DNA of 64,000 nucleotides from Oceanospirillum maris DSM 6286 (GCF_000422865.1 NZ_AUGW01000019.1:1-64000), one strand, 5' to 3'; shown: positions 37,421-47,550, counted from the first letter of the stretch. Notes: generated by a model not told the origin, from the sequence alone. Translations and numbers: made by a program.

Positions 37421-37894
37421 ATGATCTGGGTTGATTGGGCTATCTTGGCCATTTTATTGCTTTCTGCATTTTTTGGAGGAATGCGCGGTATGGTGCGCGA
37501 GCTGATCTCCCTAAGCTCATGGATTGCCGCCATTCTTATCGCCTATGCCTTTGGCCCGAAAGTGAGCGAATTATTTATCGGTTATATTGATAACGAAACG
37601 ATTCGATCTGGTGTTGGCTTTGCTTTAACGGCCATCATTGTTGTTATCATCGGCTCTCTTCTTGCTAAGGTGGCAGGGACTTTAGTTTCGGCAACCGGCC
37701 TTAGCGGCTTTGATCGGATTTTAGGTTTTATTTTCGGTGTAGTACGTGGCATCGCCATTTTGATTGTTTTAACTGCCATCGTCAGTTTGCTACCGGTGAA
37801 TGAAAGCGGTTGGTGGTCTGAATCCCAGTTTATACCCCTGTTAGAAGATTTAAGAGACCAAGCTGCAGGCTTGGTCGATAGCTTTATTCGCTGA
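37421..37894 (+). CDS. cvpA: CvpA family membrane protein
   Basis: The 157-residue protein has four hydrophobic segments typical of CvpA, with WVDWAILAILLLSAFFGGMRG at the start and SGFDRILGFIFGVVRG between helices 3 and 4. CvpA is needed for colicin V production in E. coli and is linked to envelope homeostasis; its biochemical role is unknown. GAGGAG precedes the ATG. It lies directly before purF as in most gammaproteobacteria. Confidence 0.94.
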   Translation: MIWVDWAILAILLLSAFFGGMRGMVRELISLSSWIAAILIAYAFGPKVSELFIGYIDNETIRSGVGFALTAIIVVIIGSLLAKVAGTLVSATGLSGFDRILGFIFGVVRGIAILIVLTAIVSLLPVNESGWWSESQFIPLLEDLRDQAAGLVDSFIR

Positions 37895-37939
37895 ATATTT
37901 TTGTTTGAAGTGGTCTAACCCCCCAAGAGGTGATACTAG

Positions 37940-39457
37940 ATGTGCGGAATCGTCGGCATTGTTGCCAATAGCAGTGTAAATCAGGCCATATATGATGCCT
38001 TAACTGTCCTACAGCACCGAGGACAGGACGCTGCAGGTATGATGACTTGCCAGGATGGCCGGTTTTTTCTGCGTAAAAGCAATGGCTTAGTGCGTGATGT
38101 TTTTCGTACGCGTCATATGCAACGTTTACATGGCAATATCGGTATTGGTCATGTGCGTTATCCAACGGCTGGCTCTTCCAGCGAGGCAGAATCACAGCCT
38201 TTCTACGTAAACTCTCCATACGGTATCGCATTGGCGCATAACGGTAATTTGACTAACTCTAAGGATCTTGCTGAAGAGTTATTCACGACTGATTTACGTC
38301 ATATCAACACCACATCAGATTCCGAAGTGTTGCTGAATATTTTTGCCCATGAACTAGGTAAGCAAGGTTTACAGTTAAACCCTGAAGATATTTTTGATGC
38401 AGTACGTCGGGTACACCGTCGCTGTAACGGTGGCTATGCGGCAATCTCTATGATCAGTGGTCTAGGGCTTGTAGCCTTCCGTGATCCTATGGGCATTCGT
38501 CCAGCGGTTTATGGTAAGCGTGAAACGGAACAGGGCACTGAGTATATGGTGTCTTCTGAGAGTGTTGCTCTTGATGTTCTCGGCTTTGATCTTGTGCGTG
38601 ATATTGCACCTGGAGAAGCGATTTTCATCAGCAAAAGTGGTGAAATTTTCACCCAACAGTGTGCTGATAATGCCAGTACCTTCCCTTGCATCTTTGAACA
38701 TGTTTATCTTGCGCGTCCAGACTCTATTATGGATGGCATTCATATTCATAAGTCCCGTATGCGCATGGGTACAAAACTGGCGGAAAAGATCAAACGTGAA
38801 CGGCCAGACCACGGTATTGATGTTGTGATTCCTATTCCAGATACCAGCCGAACGTCTGCTTTAGAGCTTGCTCATGATCTTGGCGTAACCTTCCGTGAAG
38901 GCTTTATTAAGAATCGCTATATTGGTCGTACTTTTATTATGCCTGGTCAAACCGAGCGTAAAAAATCGGTACGTCAAAAGCTGAATGCCATTGATCTGGA
39001 GTTTGAAGGCCGTAATGTTCTGCTGGTCGATGACTCTATCGTTCGAGGTACAACGTGTCGCCAGATTATTCAAATGGCGCGTGATGCCGGCGCTAAGAAT
39101 GTTTACTTTGCTTCCGCAGCTCCTGCTGTTCGTTACCCTAATGTGTACGGCATCGATATGCCTTCAGCGGAAGAGTTGATCGCCCACGGCCGCACAGACG
39201 AAGAAGTGGCTGAGAAAATTGGTGCGGATTGGTTAATCTATCAAGATCTTGAAGACCTGATTGACTGCGGTAAAGAAGGTAATCCTGAGATCGACGGTTT
39301 TGACTGCTCTGTATTTAACGGTGAATACGTGACCGGTGACATCGATCAAGCTTATTTAAATCGTATAGAAGCAGAGCGCAATGATGATGCTAAGCAGGAT
39401 TCAAATCCCAAAGTGGACGTTGTGATCGATATGCACAATGACAGCACCGAAGATTAA
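37940..39457 (+). CDS. purF: Amidophosphoribosyltransferase
   Basis: PurF makes 5-phosphoribosylamine from PRPP and glutamine, the first committed purine step. The 505-residue protein starts MCGIVGIVA, so Cys2 becomes the N-terminal nucleophile of the glutaminase domain after Met removal. The PRPP loop [18 protein letters not shown] is in the C-terminal half, and the glutaminase blocks [12 protein letters not shown] and LAHNGNLTN are present. AGAGGTG precedes the ATG. I saw no convincing PurR-type operator in the short spacer after cvpA. Confidence 0.97.
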   Translation: MCGIVGIVANSSVNQAIYDALTVLQHRGQDAAGMMTCQDGRFFLRKSNGLVRDVFRTRHMQRLHGNIGIGHVRYPTAGSSSEAESQPFYVNSPYGIALAHNGNLTNSKDLAEELFTTDLRHINTTSDSEVLLNIFAHELGKQGLQLNPEDIFDAVRRVHRRCNGGYAAISMISGLGLVAFRDPMGIRPAVYGKRETEQGTEYMVSSESVALDVLGFDLVRDIAPGEAIFISKSGEIFTQQCADNASTFPCIFEHVYLARPDSIMDGIHIHKSRMRMGTKLAEKIKRERPDHGIDVVIPIPDTSRTSALELAHDLGVTFREGFIKNRYIGRTFIMPGQTERKKSVRQKLNAIDLEFEGRNVLLVDDSIVRGTTCRQIIQMARDAGAKNVYFASAAPAVRYPNVYGIDMPSAEELIAHGRTDEEVAEKIGADWLIYQDLEDLIDCGKEGNPEIDGFDCSVFNGEYVTGDIDQAYLNRIEAERNDDAKQDSNPKVDVVIDMHNDSTED

Positions 39458-39474
39458 TACAGGTAGGGGATGTT

Positions 39475-40668
39475 ATGCCAGATTTTGATATAGACGCACA
39501 GGACTGGGGACTAGAGACACTTGGTGTTCGCGCAGGGCAAACGCGCTCCCATGAAGGTGAGCATAGTGAGGCGATCTACCCGACTTCAAGCTTTGTTTTT
39601 GCTTCCGCAGAAGAAGCCGCTAAACGTTTTGCAGGTGAAGAGCCAGGCAATATTTACTCGCGCTTTACCAACCCAACGGTTCGTATGTTCGAGCAACGTA
39701 TCGCGGCCCTTGAAGGTGGTGAAAGAGCAGTAGGTACTGCTTCAGGCATGGCTGCTATTCTTAGTACCTGTATGGCCTTAATGGAAGCGGGCGATCATAT
39801 TGTATCTTCACGCAATATTTTTGGCTCAACCACGACCTTATTTGAAAAATACCTAAGAAAATTTGGTATTAGCATCAGCTATGTGGGTTTGCAGGATTAC
39901 CAAGGCTGGGCGGATGCGGCCAATGACAATACGAAACTGTATTTTCTAGAGACACCGTCTAACCCTGTGTGTGAGATTGCGGATATTCGCAAAATTGCGG
40001 AAATTGCTCACAGCAAAGGCGCCAAGCTTGTAGTGGATAACTGCTTCTGCACCCCTGCTCTTCAGCGTCCTCTCTTATTGGGTGCCGATATCGTGACTCA
40101 TTCGGCAACGAAATACCTGGATGGCCAAGGGCGTTGTGTCGGTGGTGTGGTTGTGGGTAATAACGACGATATGGAGCAGGTTTTTGGCTTTATTCGCTCT
40201 TGTGGCCCAAGTCTTAGTCCGTTTAACGCCTGGGTGTTCTTGAAGGGTTTAGAAACATTGAATCTTCGGATGAAGGCCCATAGTGAGAACGCACTAACGC
40301 TGGCAACGTGGCTAGAACAGCAGCCTCAAGTTGAACAGGTTAACTACGCAGGTCTTGAATCTCATCCTGATCATCAATTGGCCTCTCAGCAGCAGAGTGC
40401 TTTTGGTGGTGTTTTATCGTTTAAAGTACGTGGCGGTAAAGAGGGTGCTTGGGCGGTGATTGATAACACTCAGATGATGTCGATTACGGCTAACTTAGGT
40501 GATGTGAAAACAACTATCACTCACCCTGCGACGACGACTCATGGGCGTATTAGTCAGGAAGACCGCGATGCTGCGGGTGTCGCAGATGGTTTGATTCGGA
40601 TCGCAGTAGGACTAGAAACGCTGGAAGACCTAAAAGCAGATTTGGCTCGGGGCTTGGCTAAAATCTAA
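39475..40668 (+). CDS. metZ: O-succinylhomoserine sulfhydrylase
   Basis: MetZ makes homocysteine directly from O-succinylhomoserine and sulfide with pyridoxal phosphate, as in pseudomonads. The 397-residue protein is a Cys/Met-metabolism PLP enzyme with the lysine in HSATKYLDGQGR. It also has SRFTNPTVRMFEQRIAALEG and FLETPSNPVCEIADI. Sequence cannot fully separate sulfhydrylase from cystathionine gamma-synthase, but the purF-metZ synteny and overall similarity favour MetZ. A strong terminator follows. Confidence 0.93.
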   Translation: MPDFDIDAQDWGLETLGVRAGQTRSHEGEHSEAIYPTSSFVFASAEEAAKRFAGEEPGNIYSRFTNPTVRMFEQRIAALEGGERAVGTASGMAAILSTCMALMEAGDHIVSSRNIFGSTTTLFEKYLRKFGISISYVGLQDYQGWADAANDNTKLYFLETPSNPVCEIADIRKIAEIAHSKGAKLVVDNCFCTPALQRPLLLGADIVTHSATKYLDGQGRCVGGVVVGNNDDMEQVFGFIRSCGPSLSPFNAWVFLKGLETLNLRMKAHSENALTLATWLEQQPQVEQVNYAGLESHPDHQLASQQQSAFGGVLSFKVRGGKEGAWAVIDNTQMMSITANLGDVKTTITHPATTTHGRISQEDRDAAGVADGLIRIAVGLETLEDLKADLARGLAKI

Positions 40669-40698
40669 ACAGGGTTTTCAGTTTTTAAAAAGAAAATG

Positions 40699-40739
40699 AA
40701 AAGGGGCTGCTTCATTGTTATAGACGCAGCCCCTTTTTT
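40699..40739. terminator. Bidirectional terminator between metZ and the SIMPL gene
   Basis: AAAAGGGGCTGC and GCAGCCCCTTTT pair across a 15-base loop. T runs exist on the 3' side of both strands, so it can stop metZ transcription and, in the other direction, the convergent SIMPL-domain gene. Confidence 0.9.
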
Positions 40740-40761
40740 CTATTTAGTTCTAGTTCAGCTT

Positions 40762-41466
40762 TTAGCGCAGAAAGAAAACAATTCGTACTTGGCTTTTAAA
40801 CGCGATCTCACCGGGCTGGTAATCGGCCTGTGGTTGCGGTGCGCTATCGGCCATCATCATGACTTCTTTACGGGCAACGGGCATTGGGCGACCGGTGCCA
40901 ACTTCTTCAATCGTGAAGGCTTTGCCTACTTTTTGACCTAGCTGGCGGGCCATGCGTTCTGCCTTGTCTTTGGCATTTAGTACCGCGCTGGCTAATGATT
41001 TTTGCTGTAGAGCATCAGCTTGGCTATGGGAAAATACCACTTGAGCCATAGAGTCAACCTTGGCTGAAAAAACGGCATCTAGAACATCAGGGTATTCATT
41101 TAAATCACGAATCCTAAACTGCATCACTCGGCTTACTTTCGTGCCGATCTGCTCGCGTTTATTATTTTCCCAGCGATATTCTGGCTGAATACGGACCTGG
41201 CCCGCTTCAATATCTTTGTCATCTAGGTTAAAGCTACGAATAGCCCGCAAGAGTTGTTCGCTACGGCGCTCAACATTATCACGGGCTTTGGATAAGTGAG
41301 GGCTCACATTTTCAAGGGTTAAGCTCAAGGTTACTTGATCTGGCAGAGTGTATTCAACGCCCTCTGCTTGAATGATAATATGGGGTTGCTCTGGTGCTTG
41401 GGCCTGTACATTGGCAGCCAGCGCCATCCAGAAAAGGCTAGCAAAAGCGATCATGGTTTTTTTCAC
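40762..41466 (-). CDS. SIMPL-domain (DUF541) exported protein
   Basis: The 234-residue protein has a signal peptide (MIAFASLFWMALAANVQA, cleavage likely after QA) followed by one SIMPL/DUF541 domain. It starts with IIQAEGVEYTLPDQVTL and contains VERRSEQLLRAIRSFNLDDKDIEAGQVRIQPEY, abridged here by position 58-90. Family members are periplasmic and linked to oxidative stress protection or membrane organisation (E. coli YggE). The molecular function is not settled. It is a single gene convergent with metZ and divergent from cobU. Confidence 0.86.
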   Translation of the reverse strand: MKKTMIAFASLFWMALAANVQAQAPEQPHIIIQAEGVEYTLPDQVTLSLTLENVSPHLSKARDNVERRSEQLLRAIRSFNLDDKDIEAGQVRIQPEYRWENNKREQIGTKVSRVMQFRIRDLNEYPDVLDAVFSAKVDSMAQVVFSHSQADALQQKSLASAVLNAKDKAERMARQLGQKVGKAFTIEEVGTGRPMPVARKEVMMMADSAPQPQADYQPGEIAFKSQVRIVFFLR

Positions 41467-41667
41467 AGTGTGTATCCTTTCTTTATCAATAAATTGGTTT
41501 GATCAGAACAAATCGAGCATTTTAAGGGTTTGCTTTTAAGTCACTTATCTTTGGCTACAGATTAACTCATTTTTGCTACTTTGATTGCATGATGAATCAT
41601 CGGGATTATTTGTTATTGGAAGCATGCAAGGCAACAAAGTTCAGCACAATCAATCAACGAGGTTTTT

Positions 41668-42180
41668 GTGATTAGTTTTATTTTAGGTGGTGCACGCTCT
41701 GGCAAAAGTGCTTTAGCAGAGAAGATGGCCAACGAAAGCGGCTTGCCCGTACATTATTTAGCCACAGCCCAAGTCTGGGATAATGAGATGGCTGATCGTG
41801 TACGACATCATAAAGCAAGCCGTCCATCTGAGTGGCCTACCACAGAAGCGCCCCTTGAAATTCTACCGGTTATTGATCATCACGCTCAAACGGGCTGTGT
41901 ACTACTGGATTGCTTGACGCTATGGATGACCAACTTACTCTTGCTTGAGGATGATGCGCAACTGGCTTTACGTCAGCAAGCTTTTTTGGACTATTTAGCT
42001 GACGGTGTTGCAGGACATCTTATCTTAGTCAGCAACGAAGTCGGGCATGGCATTGTACCGACGAACAAACTTGCCCGCCGGTTTGTTGATGAAGCAGGGC
42101 GTTTGCATCAACGTATTGCGGCGCTAGCAGACCAAGTGGTGTTTGTGACTGCCGGTATTCCTCAGTATTTGAAAGGTTAA
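41668..42180 (+). CDS. cobU: Adenosylcobinamide kinase / guanylyltransferase
   Basis: CobU (CobP) phosphorylates adenosylcobinamide and attaches GMP before the lower ligand is added. The 170-residue protein has the P-loop GGARSGKS at 7-14. The nucleotide-accepting histidine region RHHKASRPSEW is at about 46-56, and the signature VSNEVGHGIVP at 121-131. Translation begins at GTG with an AGG-type ribosome site. It is separated from the other cobalamin genes by a DMT exporter and two GGDEF genes. No cobalamin riboswitch was recognised in its 200-base upstream region. Confidence 0.95.
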   Translation: MISFILGGARSGKSALAEKMANESGLPVHYLATAQVWDNEMADRVRHHKASRPSEWPTTEAPLEILPVIDHHAQTGCVLLDCLTLWMTNLLLLEDDAQLALRQQAFLDYLADGVAGHLILVSNEVGHGIVPTNKLARRFVDEAGRLHQRIAALADQVVFVTAGIPQYLKG

Positions 42181-42236
42181 GGGTCTGTTTTTTATTCAAT
42201 AGCGCTTATTTCTTACGCTAACGTTTTAGAGCCTTC

Positions 42237-43151
42237 TTAATGCAATACCTCGATTTTAGTATTGGGCTTTTTGATTTTTCCTATCGGAATCTGAGAGATC
42301 AGCATCCCCGTTAACATTAAACCGCAGCCGACTAACCCTTGCATATCTAAGCGTTCATCTAAAAGCAGATAGCCGCCAATGACGGCAAAAACAGCTTCAA
42401 GGCTTAAGATAATTGCCGCATGTGAGGCAGGCGCTGTTTTTTGAGCAAAAACCTGCATCGTGTAAGCAACGCCAACCGATAGTAATCCAGCATAGGCAAT
42501 GGGTAGCCAAGCGCTGCCAAGATTGGCGAATGTTGGGCTTTCCATAAAGAGTGCCGCCCCAAGGCTGATTAATCCGCAGGTAAAGAACTGTACAATGGAT
42601 AAGCGTAGCGCATCAGCTTGAGGTGACAACCAACCGATAATAAGGACATGTCCCGCCCAAAAAAGCGCACCGATCAGCTGCAGCAGATCACCATAGGATA
42701 GGCTAAAGTCATCAGTAATACTCAAAAGATATAAACCGACAACGGCCAATATTGCGCCGATCCATGTGTTACGACCTGTCCGTTGACCCCAAATTAACGC
42801 CAGCATGGGTACTAATACGATGTACAGACCCGTGATAAAGCCTGCCTTACCTGCGGTCGTATACTGTAAGCCCACTTGTTGCAGTGTTGCCCCCATAAAC
42901 AATAAAGAGCCTGCAATTAAGCCGCCTTGCATCAGGTTGAGTCTGAATTTACCTTCCGCAGGTTTGATCGGTGTTGGTTTTAAGATAAAAAGTAGCGGTA
43001 GTAAAGATACCGCGCCTAATAAAAAACGGGCCGCGTTAAAAGTTAAAGGACCAACATGATCCATGCCCACCCGCTGTGCGACAAAGGCAAAGCCCCAGAT
43101 AGCAGCGGTTATAAGTAGCATAAGGTCGGAACGCAAAGTACGTGTCTGCAT
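42237..43151 (-). CDS. EamA/DMT superfamily transporter
   Basis: The 304-residue protein has ten hydrophobic helices as two EamA repeats. The first starts LMLLITAAIWGFAFVAQRVGM and the second starts near residue 150 (GDLLQLIGALFWAGHVLIIGW). The conserved SLEAVFAVIGGYLLLDERL ends the second repeat. Members of this family move metabolites or amino acids; the substrate is unknown. It lies between cobU and the GGDEF pair in the opposite direction, so a role in cobalamin metabolism is not implied. Confidence 0.87.
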   Translation of the reverse strand: MQTRTLRSDLMLLITAAIWGFAFVAQRVGMDHVGPLTFNAARFLLGAVSLLPLLFILKPTPIKPAEGKFRLNLMQGGLIAGSLLFMGATLQQVGLQYTTAGKAGFITGLYIVLVPMLALIWGQRTGRNTWIGAILAVVGLYLLSITDDFSLSYGDLLQLIGALFWAGHVLIIGWLSPQADALRLSIVQFFTCGLISLGAALFMESPTFANLGSAWLPIAYAGLLSVGVAYTMQVFAQKTAPASHAAIILSLEAVFAVIGGYLLLDERLDMQGLVGCGLMLTGMLISQIPIGKIKKPNTKIEVLH

Positions 43152-43483
43152 AAGTCACCGCTTCCAGTTAATGAAACTGATTTTGTTTTAATTGGTGTGA
43201 AAAAAGACTGATAATTCTATCAGAGGTTAGGCTTTTCGGTTGAATTCTTTTGCGTGGAAATAACAACATTTCTTTCAAGGTTTTATCTCTGCTAGCCTTA
43301 CTAAAGAAATGTAAAACCGCTATCCTAGCGCAAGCTATTTTCAGAGGGTTTTGGTGACTGGTGGCGGGATGATAATCTAAAGGAACGGATGGTCTAGGCA
43401 ATAAGGTTTATTTTAAACATGCTGTTGAACCGAAACCGCTGATGTCATCTACAAGCGTGTTTTTCTGTAGGCTAGGAGCAAGA
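43152..43483. other. Intergenic region between EamA gene and GGDEF pair
   Basis: About 330 AT-rich bases between divergent genes. No reading frame with a ribosome site, terminator or convincing operator was found. It must hold the promoters of both flanking units. AGGAG is present 6 bases before the GGDEF start at 43484. Confidence 0.5.
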
Positions 43484-45415
43484 ATGCAATATCGTATGGA
43501 CCGCGGTTTATTCAGTAATTTTGTCTATATTCTTCTGTTGCTGCTGGCGGGTATTTTACTGTTATTGAATATTGACTTTGCTCCAGAGAAAGAGCTTCGT
43601 ATCAAGAGTGAGCAAGGAGAGATGGAGCTTGCTTTTTGGTATCCCGAAAGTAGCCCGCCGTTGAAACTTAAGAATGCTTGGTTGGGCTTTCCTGATCAAC
43701 TATTAACACCGTCAGAAGTCGAAAATAGCGTGCAAAGTGCTACCGTTGTTTATTTTCCCAATGTGTGGCAACCGCCGGGCCCTCGCCGTCATGTGATGAC
43801 TTATACCTTACTTTTGAAACATGTACCTGCCGATATCAAGCTGGGTTTGAAAATCCCTGAGATTAAAAATAGCTTTCGTCTTTTTTTGAATGAACGAGAA
43901 ATTGCTGTAGGTGGCTTTCCTAGCAACGATATAAGCCATAGTAAAGGGTACTTTGGTGATCGTATTGTAGGGCTTGGGGTTTTGCCGTCAGAGGTTCGTT
44001 TGACCTTGCAAGTCAGTAATTTTGGTCATAGCCGTGGAGGCGTACACGGGGCACCTGTGCTTGCAACTCAAGAACATTGGACGCATTACTACCGCTTTAA
44101 TATTCTGGTGGAATGCGTTGTGATTAGCTTGGCGCTTATCGCTGGTTTTTTGATGTTGTTTGAATATTATTTAGTGCCAGAGCATAAAGAGCTGCTTTGG
44201 ATCTCTTTATTTTCTTTGGTTCTAGCGGGCTACATCGGCACGTCAGGTTTAGGTAGTTTTGCTACATTAATGCCTCGCTTTCCTTGGGAGCTGGGCGTCC
44301 GTTTGGAATACATCGGCTTTGCTACCGCCATTCCTCTATTTCTTAATTGGCTTGCCTCGCTTTATAAACAAGATATTCAGTATCGCGTCATACGCTGGTG
44401 CTCTTGGGTCTCTTTAGCATTAACATTTTATATTATGTTAACGCCTAGCAATCTGTTTACAGGTCTTTTGTATGGGCTGCTGGCTTATATGTGTGCCTGT
44501 ATTGCGTTGGCAGCCTGGATGATGTTCACGCTATTCTTGCGTAATCGCTCCGGTATCCGCGTTTTGGTCTTTGGCGCTTCGGCGTTAATGATTGGTATTT
44601 TTCATGATTTGATGATTTTTTTAGGCGTTATCCAAGGGGTTGGTGTACTTGGTTTTTGTGTCCTTGTATTTTTGGTTTCCCAACTTGGCTTTTTAACGTT
44701 TTATCGAACTCAAGAACAGATTCGTATTTTGGATTTAAATACGTCATTACAGGACACAGCGGTAGCACTTAAAACTCAAATAGACGTGCGTAGCCATGAT
44801 TTAGAATTCCGTACGGCAGAGTTGGAGCAGTGCAAAGAGAAGTGTCAGCATTTACTGAATGAAGATGAGCTAACAGGTTTGATGAATCGGCATCATTTTT
44901 TAGATTTGATCGAGCGCCGGTTAGAGCGTACGCCCCGTTTGGGGTTTTCTCTTATTATTGTTGATATTGACCATTATAAGTTGATTGTTGACCTCCATGG
45001 TCGTGAGTTTGCCGAGAGTATTTTGCAAAAGATGGCAAAAATTCTTGAGATCGCCTGTGATAATCATTTTGATCGTATTCCGGCTCGTTATGGTGGCGAT
45101 GAATTTATTCTCTGGCTTGGTCGAAGTGATCCAAAAGAAGCGGAGGCCATCGCCCGAGATATACGCTTATCTGCTGCTAGGATGCAAATAACATTGCCTT
45201 CGAGTGTCGCTCTTTCAAGCATGTCTCCTTCAACCTCAGTCCTTTCAAACACCAGCCATGAGCAATACCACTTTACCGTTTCAACGGGAGTTGCCTCGAC
45301 TGATGGCGTGATGCGAGATTTGAATGCGTTACTAGCAGAGGCAGCGGATTCCGTGCATATCAATCGTATGCGGCGCTCTAAAAAGACATCAAATATGCAA
45401 GGGGCACGCAAATAA
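43484..45415 (+). CDS. 7TMR-DISM receptor with GGDEF domain (first of a pair)
   Basis: A probable diguanylate cyclase of 643 residues. One helix near the start (FVYILLLLLAGILLLL) leads to a roughly 190-residue periplasmic domain. About seven membrane helices (residues 205-415) follow, then a coiled coil and a GGDEF domain. This is the 7TMR-DISM layout. The signature YGGDEF is intact at 536-541 and the metal-site VDIDHYK is present. The usual guanine-binding Asn-Asp pair after it reads V-D, and the following G-D is A-E. Activity is therefore uncertain. ATG 43484 has AGGAG 6 bases upstream, better than 43442. Its stop overlaps the next gene's start (TAATG). Confidence 0.85.
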   Translation: MQYRMDRGLFSNFVYILLLLLAGILLLLNIDFAPEKELRIKSEQGEMELAFWYPESSPPLKLKNAWLGFPDQLLTPSEVENSVQSATVVYFPNVWQPPGPRRHVMTYTLLLKHVPADIKLGLKIPEIKNSFRLFLNEREIAVGGFPSNDISHSKGYFGDRIVGLGVLPSEVRLTLQVSNFGHSRGGVHGAPVLATQEHWTHYYRFNILVECVVISLALIAGFLMLFEYYLVPEHKELLWISLFSLVLAGYIGTSGLGSFATLMPRFPWELGVRLEYIGFATAIPLFLNWLASLYKQDIQYRVIRWCSWVSLALTFYIMLTPSNLFTGLLYGLLAYMCACIALAAWMMFTLFLRNRSGIRVLVFGASALMIGIFHDLMIFLGVIQGVGVLGFCVLVFLVSQLGFLTFYRTQEQIRILDLNTSLQDTAVALKTQIDVRSHDLEFRTAELEQCKEKCQHLLNEDELTGLMNRHHFLDLIERRLERTPRLGFSLIIVDIDHYKLIVDLHGREFAESILQKMAKILEIACDNHFDRIPARYGGDEFILWLGRSDPKEAEAIARDIRLSAARMQITLPSSVALSSMSPSTSVLSNTSHEQYHFTVSTGVASTDGVMRDLNALLAEAADSVHINRMRRSKKTSNMQGARK

Positions 45416-47514
45416 TGAATATTATAGCGTTCCTCGTACGGACTATTGTTCTTGGTTTATTCTCTATCAGTGCTTTTGCAGATTCTATTACTGCGGGTAA
45501 CTCTTCTACCGTTGGGGCAAATAGCTCTGTTACCAATAGCCCTCTTGCAAACCATAGCTTTATAAGTAGAGGCATTTTTACAAACAACCGTATGGTAAGC
45601 CGCTCTGAGCCTAAAAGTGCCCAGCAGGGGGTGATGGATTTAACGCATTGGCGTATCGACTTAAAGCCAACAATTGAATTATCCGGTGAGTGGCTCTTCT
45701 ATGAAGATCAACTGTTAAGCTTAGAGGATTTATCCGAGCAGCCAATACCGGGCAATAAAACCTTCCCTACGCCTTTATTAAAGTGCTCCTCCCCCTTTAC
45801 TCTTCATAAGCCTTCTGAATCTGGTGGGATAGGTCATACTATCGAAACCCAGGAAGGCCAAGTTTCACTATCAAACCTGCGAACTGCTCTACTGCATAAA
45901 GGCTGTGTTGCAACTTACGTGCTGGAGCTTCGACAGATTCCAACACAACCGTTAGCGATTATGATTCCTGAGCTGAGTACTGCCTTTGAGTTAGCTTGGA
46001 ATGGACAGGTGATTGCTACCGGTGGCGTCGTGAGTGACCTAAGTCGTTTTTATAAGCCCTATGTCGGGCACCGTATTGCAACCTTGCCTATTTCTGAAGG
46101 ACGGGCGGTTTTAACCTTACAAGTTGCAAACTGGGTGGGTGCGGACAGTGTCTCGCGCAATCTTATTTTAGGTGATGCGTCGGTATTACAGGCTCAATAT
46201 GCACAAGGTGAGTTATTAGAAGCCTTAAGTGCGGCTATAGCCGGTATTGGCGGACTGCTACTAATGATTCAACAAAAGGCGCGTCGACGTTATGAAAAGG
46301 GTTTATGGGGGTTAGCCGTTTTCAGTTTTGCGGTTTTAATTTATACGGTTACTGAAGGGTTCACCGTTTTAGGCTGGCTAATTAATGAACCGAGTTGGGC
46401 TGGTGTTGTTCGTGTTAATATGATCAGCCAGAATATGTTTGTACCGAGTATTGTTATTTGGCTTAGTAGTACCTATAACGGGATGTTTCCGCGCTGGTTT
46501 TCTAAGCTTATGTATGTCCAGTTGATGATTTGCATACCCGTGTTGTTACTCATACCTATGGGCTGGTTGATCGCACTAGAGTCGGCACAGATGTTAATGA
46601 ACTTAGGGGCAGGCCTTACAGGCTTTTTGTTTCTCTTGCTGTACCGGTATCAACAGACTGTCCATAAAATGTGCGGTTTGATTATTACTCTGATATTTGT
46701 TCTTGTATCCGCGATCCACGATGTGCTGCTTTATCAGCAACTTATTTATGGTATGGATTGGTTACCAATGGGGTTTGTTTGCTTTGTTGTTGGGCAAATT
46801 TTCCTTTTGGCGGTACAACGGGCAAAGCATCATGCTGACCTTGAACTGATAAACCAAAAGCTTTCGACCACTCAAATGCAGCTTGAATCCAGAGCTGAAA
46901 TTTGTACTAACGCCCTTAAAGAAAAGATAGAAGAGCTAGAATCTGTCAGGGCTGAACTACGCTATTTAAGTCGCAATGATGGTCTAACAGGTTTGTTGCG
47001 CGAGCAAAGTTTTATGACCGAGTGTGGGTGGATTTTATCGGAGCATCAGGCTTTAGATGAATCGGTTAGTGTAATTTTACTCGATATTGATCGTTATAAA
47101 CATATTAGCGCCATGTTTGGCCCTATCGCTGCCGATCAAGCGATGAAAGATGTGGCCCGCCTGTTAGAAAAATGGGCGGAGGATGAGCGGTGGTGCTGTC
47201 GCTTAGAAGGGGAGTCTTTTGCGATTTTTCTTCCTATGATGGATGAATATGAAGCGATTCGAGAAGCTGAATGGCTACGCCTGAGGATTTCGCAGCGTTC
47301 AGTCTTAGTTGAAAACCTATCGGATACTGGGCAGCAATTCCATATTACCGCCAGTTTTGGTGTTAGCACTTTCCTTTGGAGTGATGCGGATATTGGAAAT
47401 ATGATGAACGCGGCAGAAAGCGCCCTAAATCAGGCTAAGCTGCAAGGGCGCAATTGTGTGGTTAGCTATAACAGTCTTCAGGTCTTAGATGATGGGAGCA
47501 GAGAGCAAAGTTAA
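45415..47514 (+). CDS. 7TMR-DISM receptor with degenerate GGDEF domain (second of a pair)
   Basis: The 699-residue protein has a signal-anchor start (IAFLVRTIVLGLFSISAFA) and a larger periplasmic region (to about 260) with several cysteines. About seven membrane helices follow (265-470), then a coiled coil and a GGDEF-like domain. The active-site loop reads EGESF (598-602) in place of GGDEF, and the guanine-binding Asn and Asp are Ser and Ala. LLDIDRYK is kept. It probably lacks cyclase activity and could sense, bind a partner or regulate the first protein. It shares architecture with the preceding gene, overlaps it by one base and is likely a diverged duplicate. Confidence 0.84.
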   Translation: MNIIAFLVRTIVLGLFSISAFADSITAGNSSTVGANSSVTNSPLANHSFISRGIFTNNRMVSRSEPKSAQQGVMDLTHWRIDLKPTIELSGEWLFYEDQLLSLEDLSEQPIPGNKTFPTPLLKCSSPFTLHKPSESGGIGHTIETQEGQVSLSNLRTALLHKGCVATYVLELRQIPTQPLAIMIPELSTAFELAWNGQVIATGGVVSDLSRFYKPYVGHRIATLPISEGRAVLTLQVANWVGADSVSRNLILGDASVLQAQYAQGELLEALSAAIAGIGGLLLMIQQKARRRYEKGLWGLAVFSFAVLIYTVTEGFTVLGWLINEPSWAGVVRVNMISQNMFVPSIVIWLSSTYNGMFPRWFSKLMYVQLMICIPVLLLIPMGWLIALESAQMLMNLGAGLTGFLFLLLYRYQQTVHKMCGLIITLIFVLVSAIHDVLLYQQLIYGMDWLPMGFVCFVVGQIFLLAVQRAKHHADLELINQKLSTTQMQLESRAEICTNALKEKIEELESVRAELRYLSRNDGLTGLLREQSFMTECGWILSEHQALDESVSVILLDIDRYKHISAMFGPIAADQAMKDVARLLEKWAEDERWCCRLEGESFAIFLPMMDEYEAIREAEWLRLRISQRSVLVENLSDTGQQFHITASFGVSTFLWSDADIGNMMNAAESALNQAKLQGRNCVVSYNSLQVLDDGSREQS

Positions 47515-47550
47515 GAGATCGTTGGTTTGCATAACGATTATTTAGACCCG

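Noticed and set aside
40696-40941. A plus-strand frame across the metZ terminator and the SIMPL gene
   Set aside because: It runs through a strong terminator and opposite to a well-supported gene.
41467-41667. Possible cobalamin riboswitch before cobU
   Set aside because: No B12-box or other conserved core pattern was recognised; only a covariance-model scan would be decisive.
43168-43401. A 77-codon minus-strand frame upstream of the EamA gene
   Set aside because: Basic, featureless product and no ribosome site; probably part of the regulatory spacer.
45378-45587. A 69-codon minus-strand frame across the junction of the two GGDEF genes
   Set aside because: Antisense to the start of a supported gene, where the plus-strand overlap already explains the sequence.
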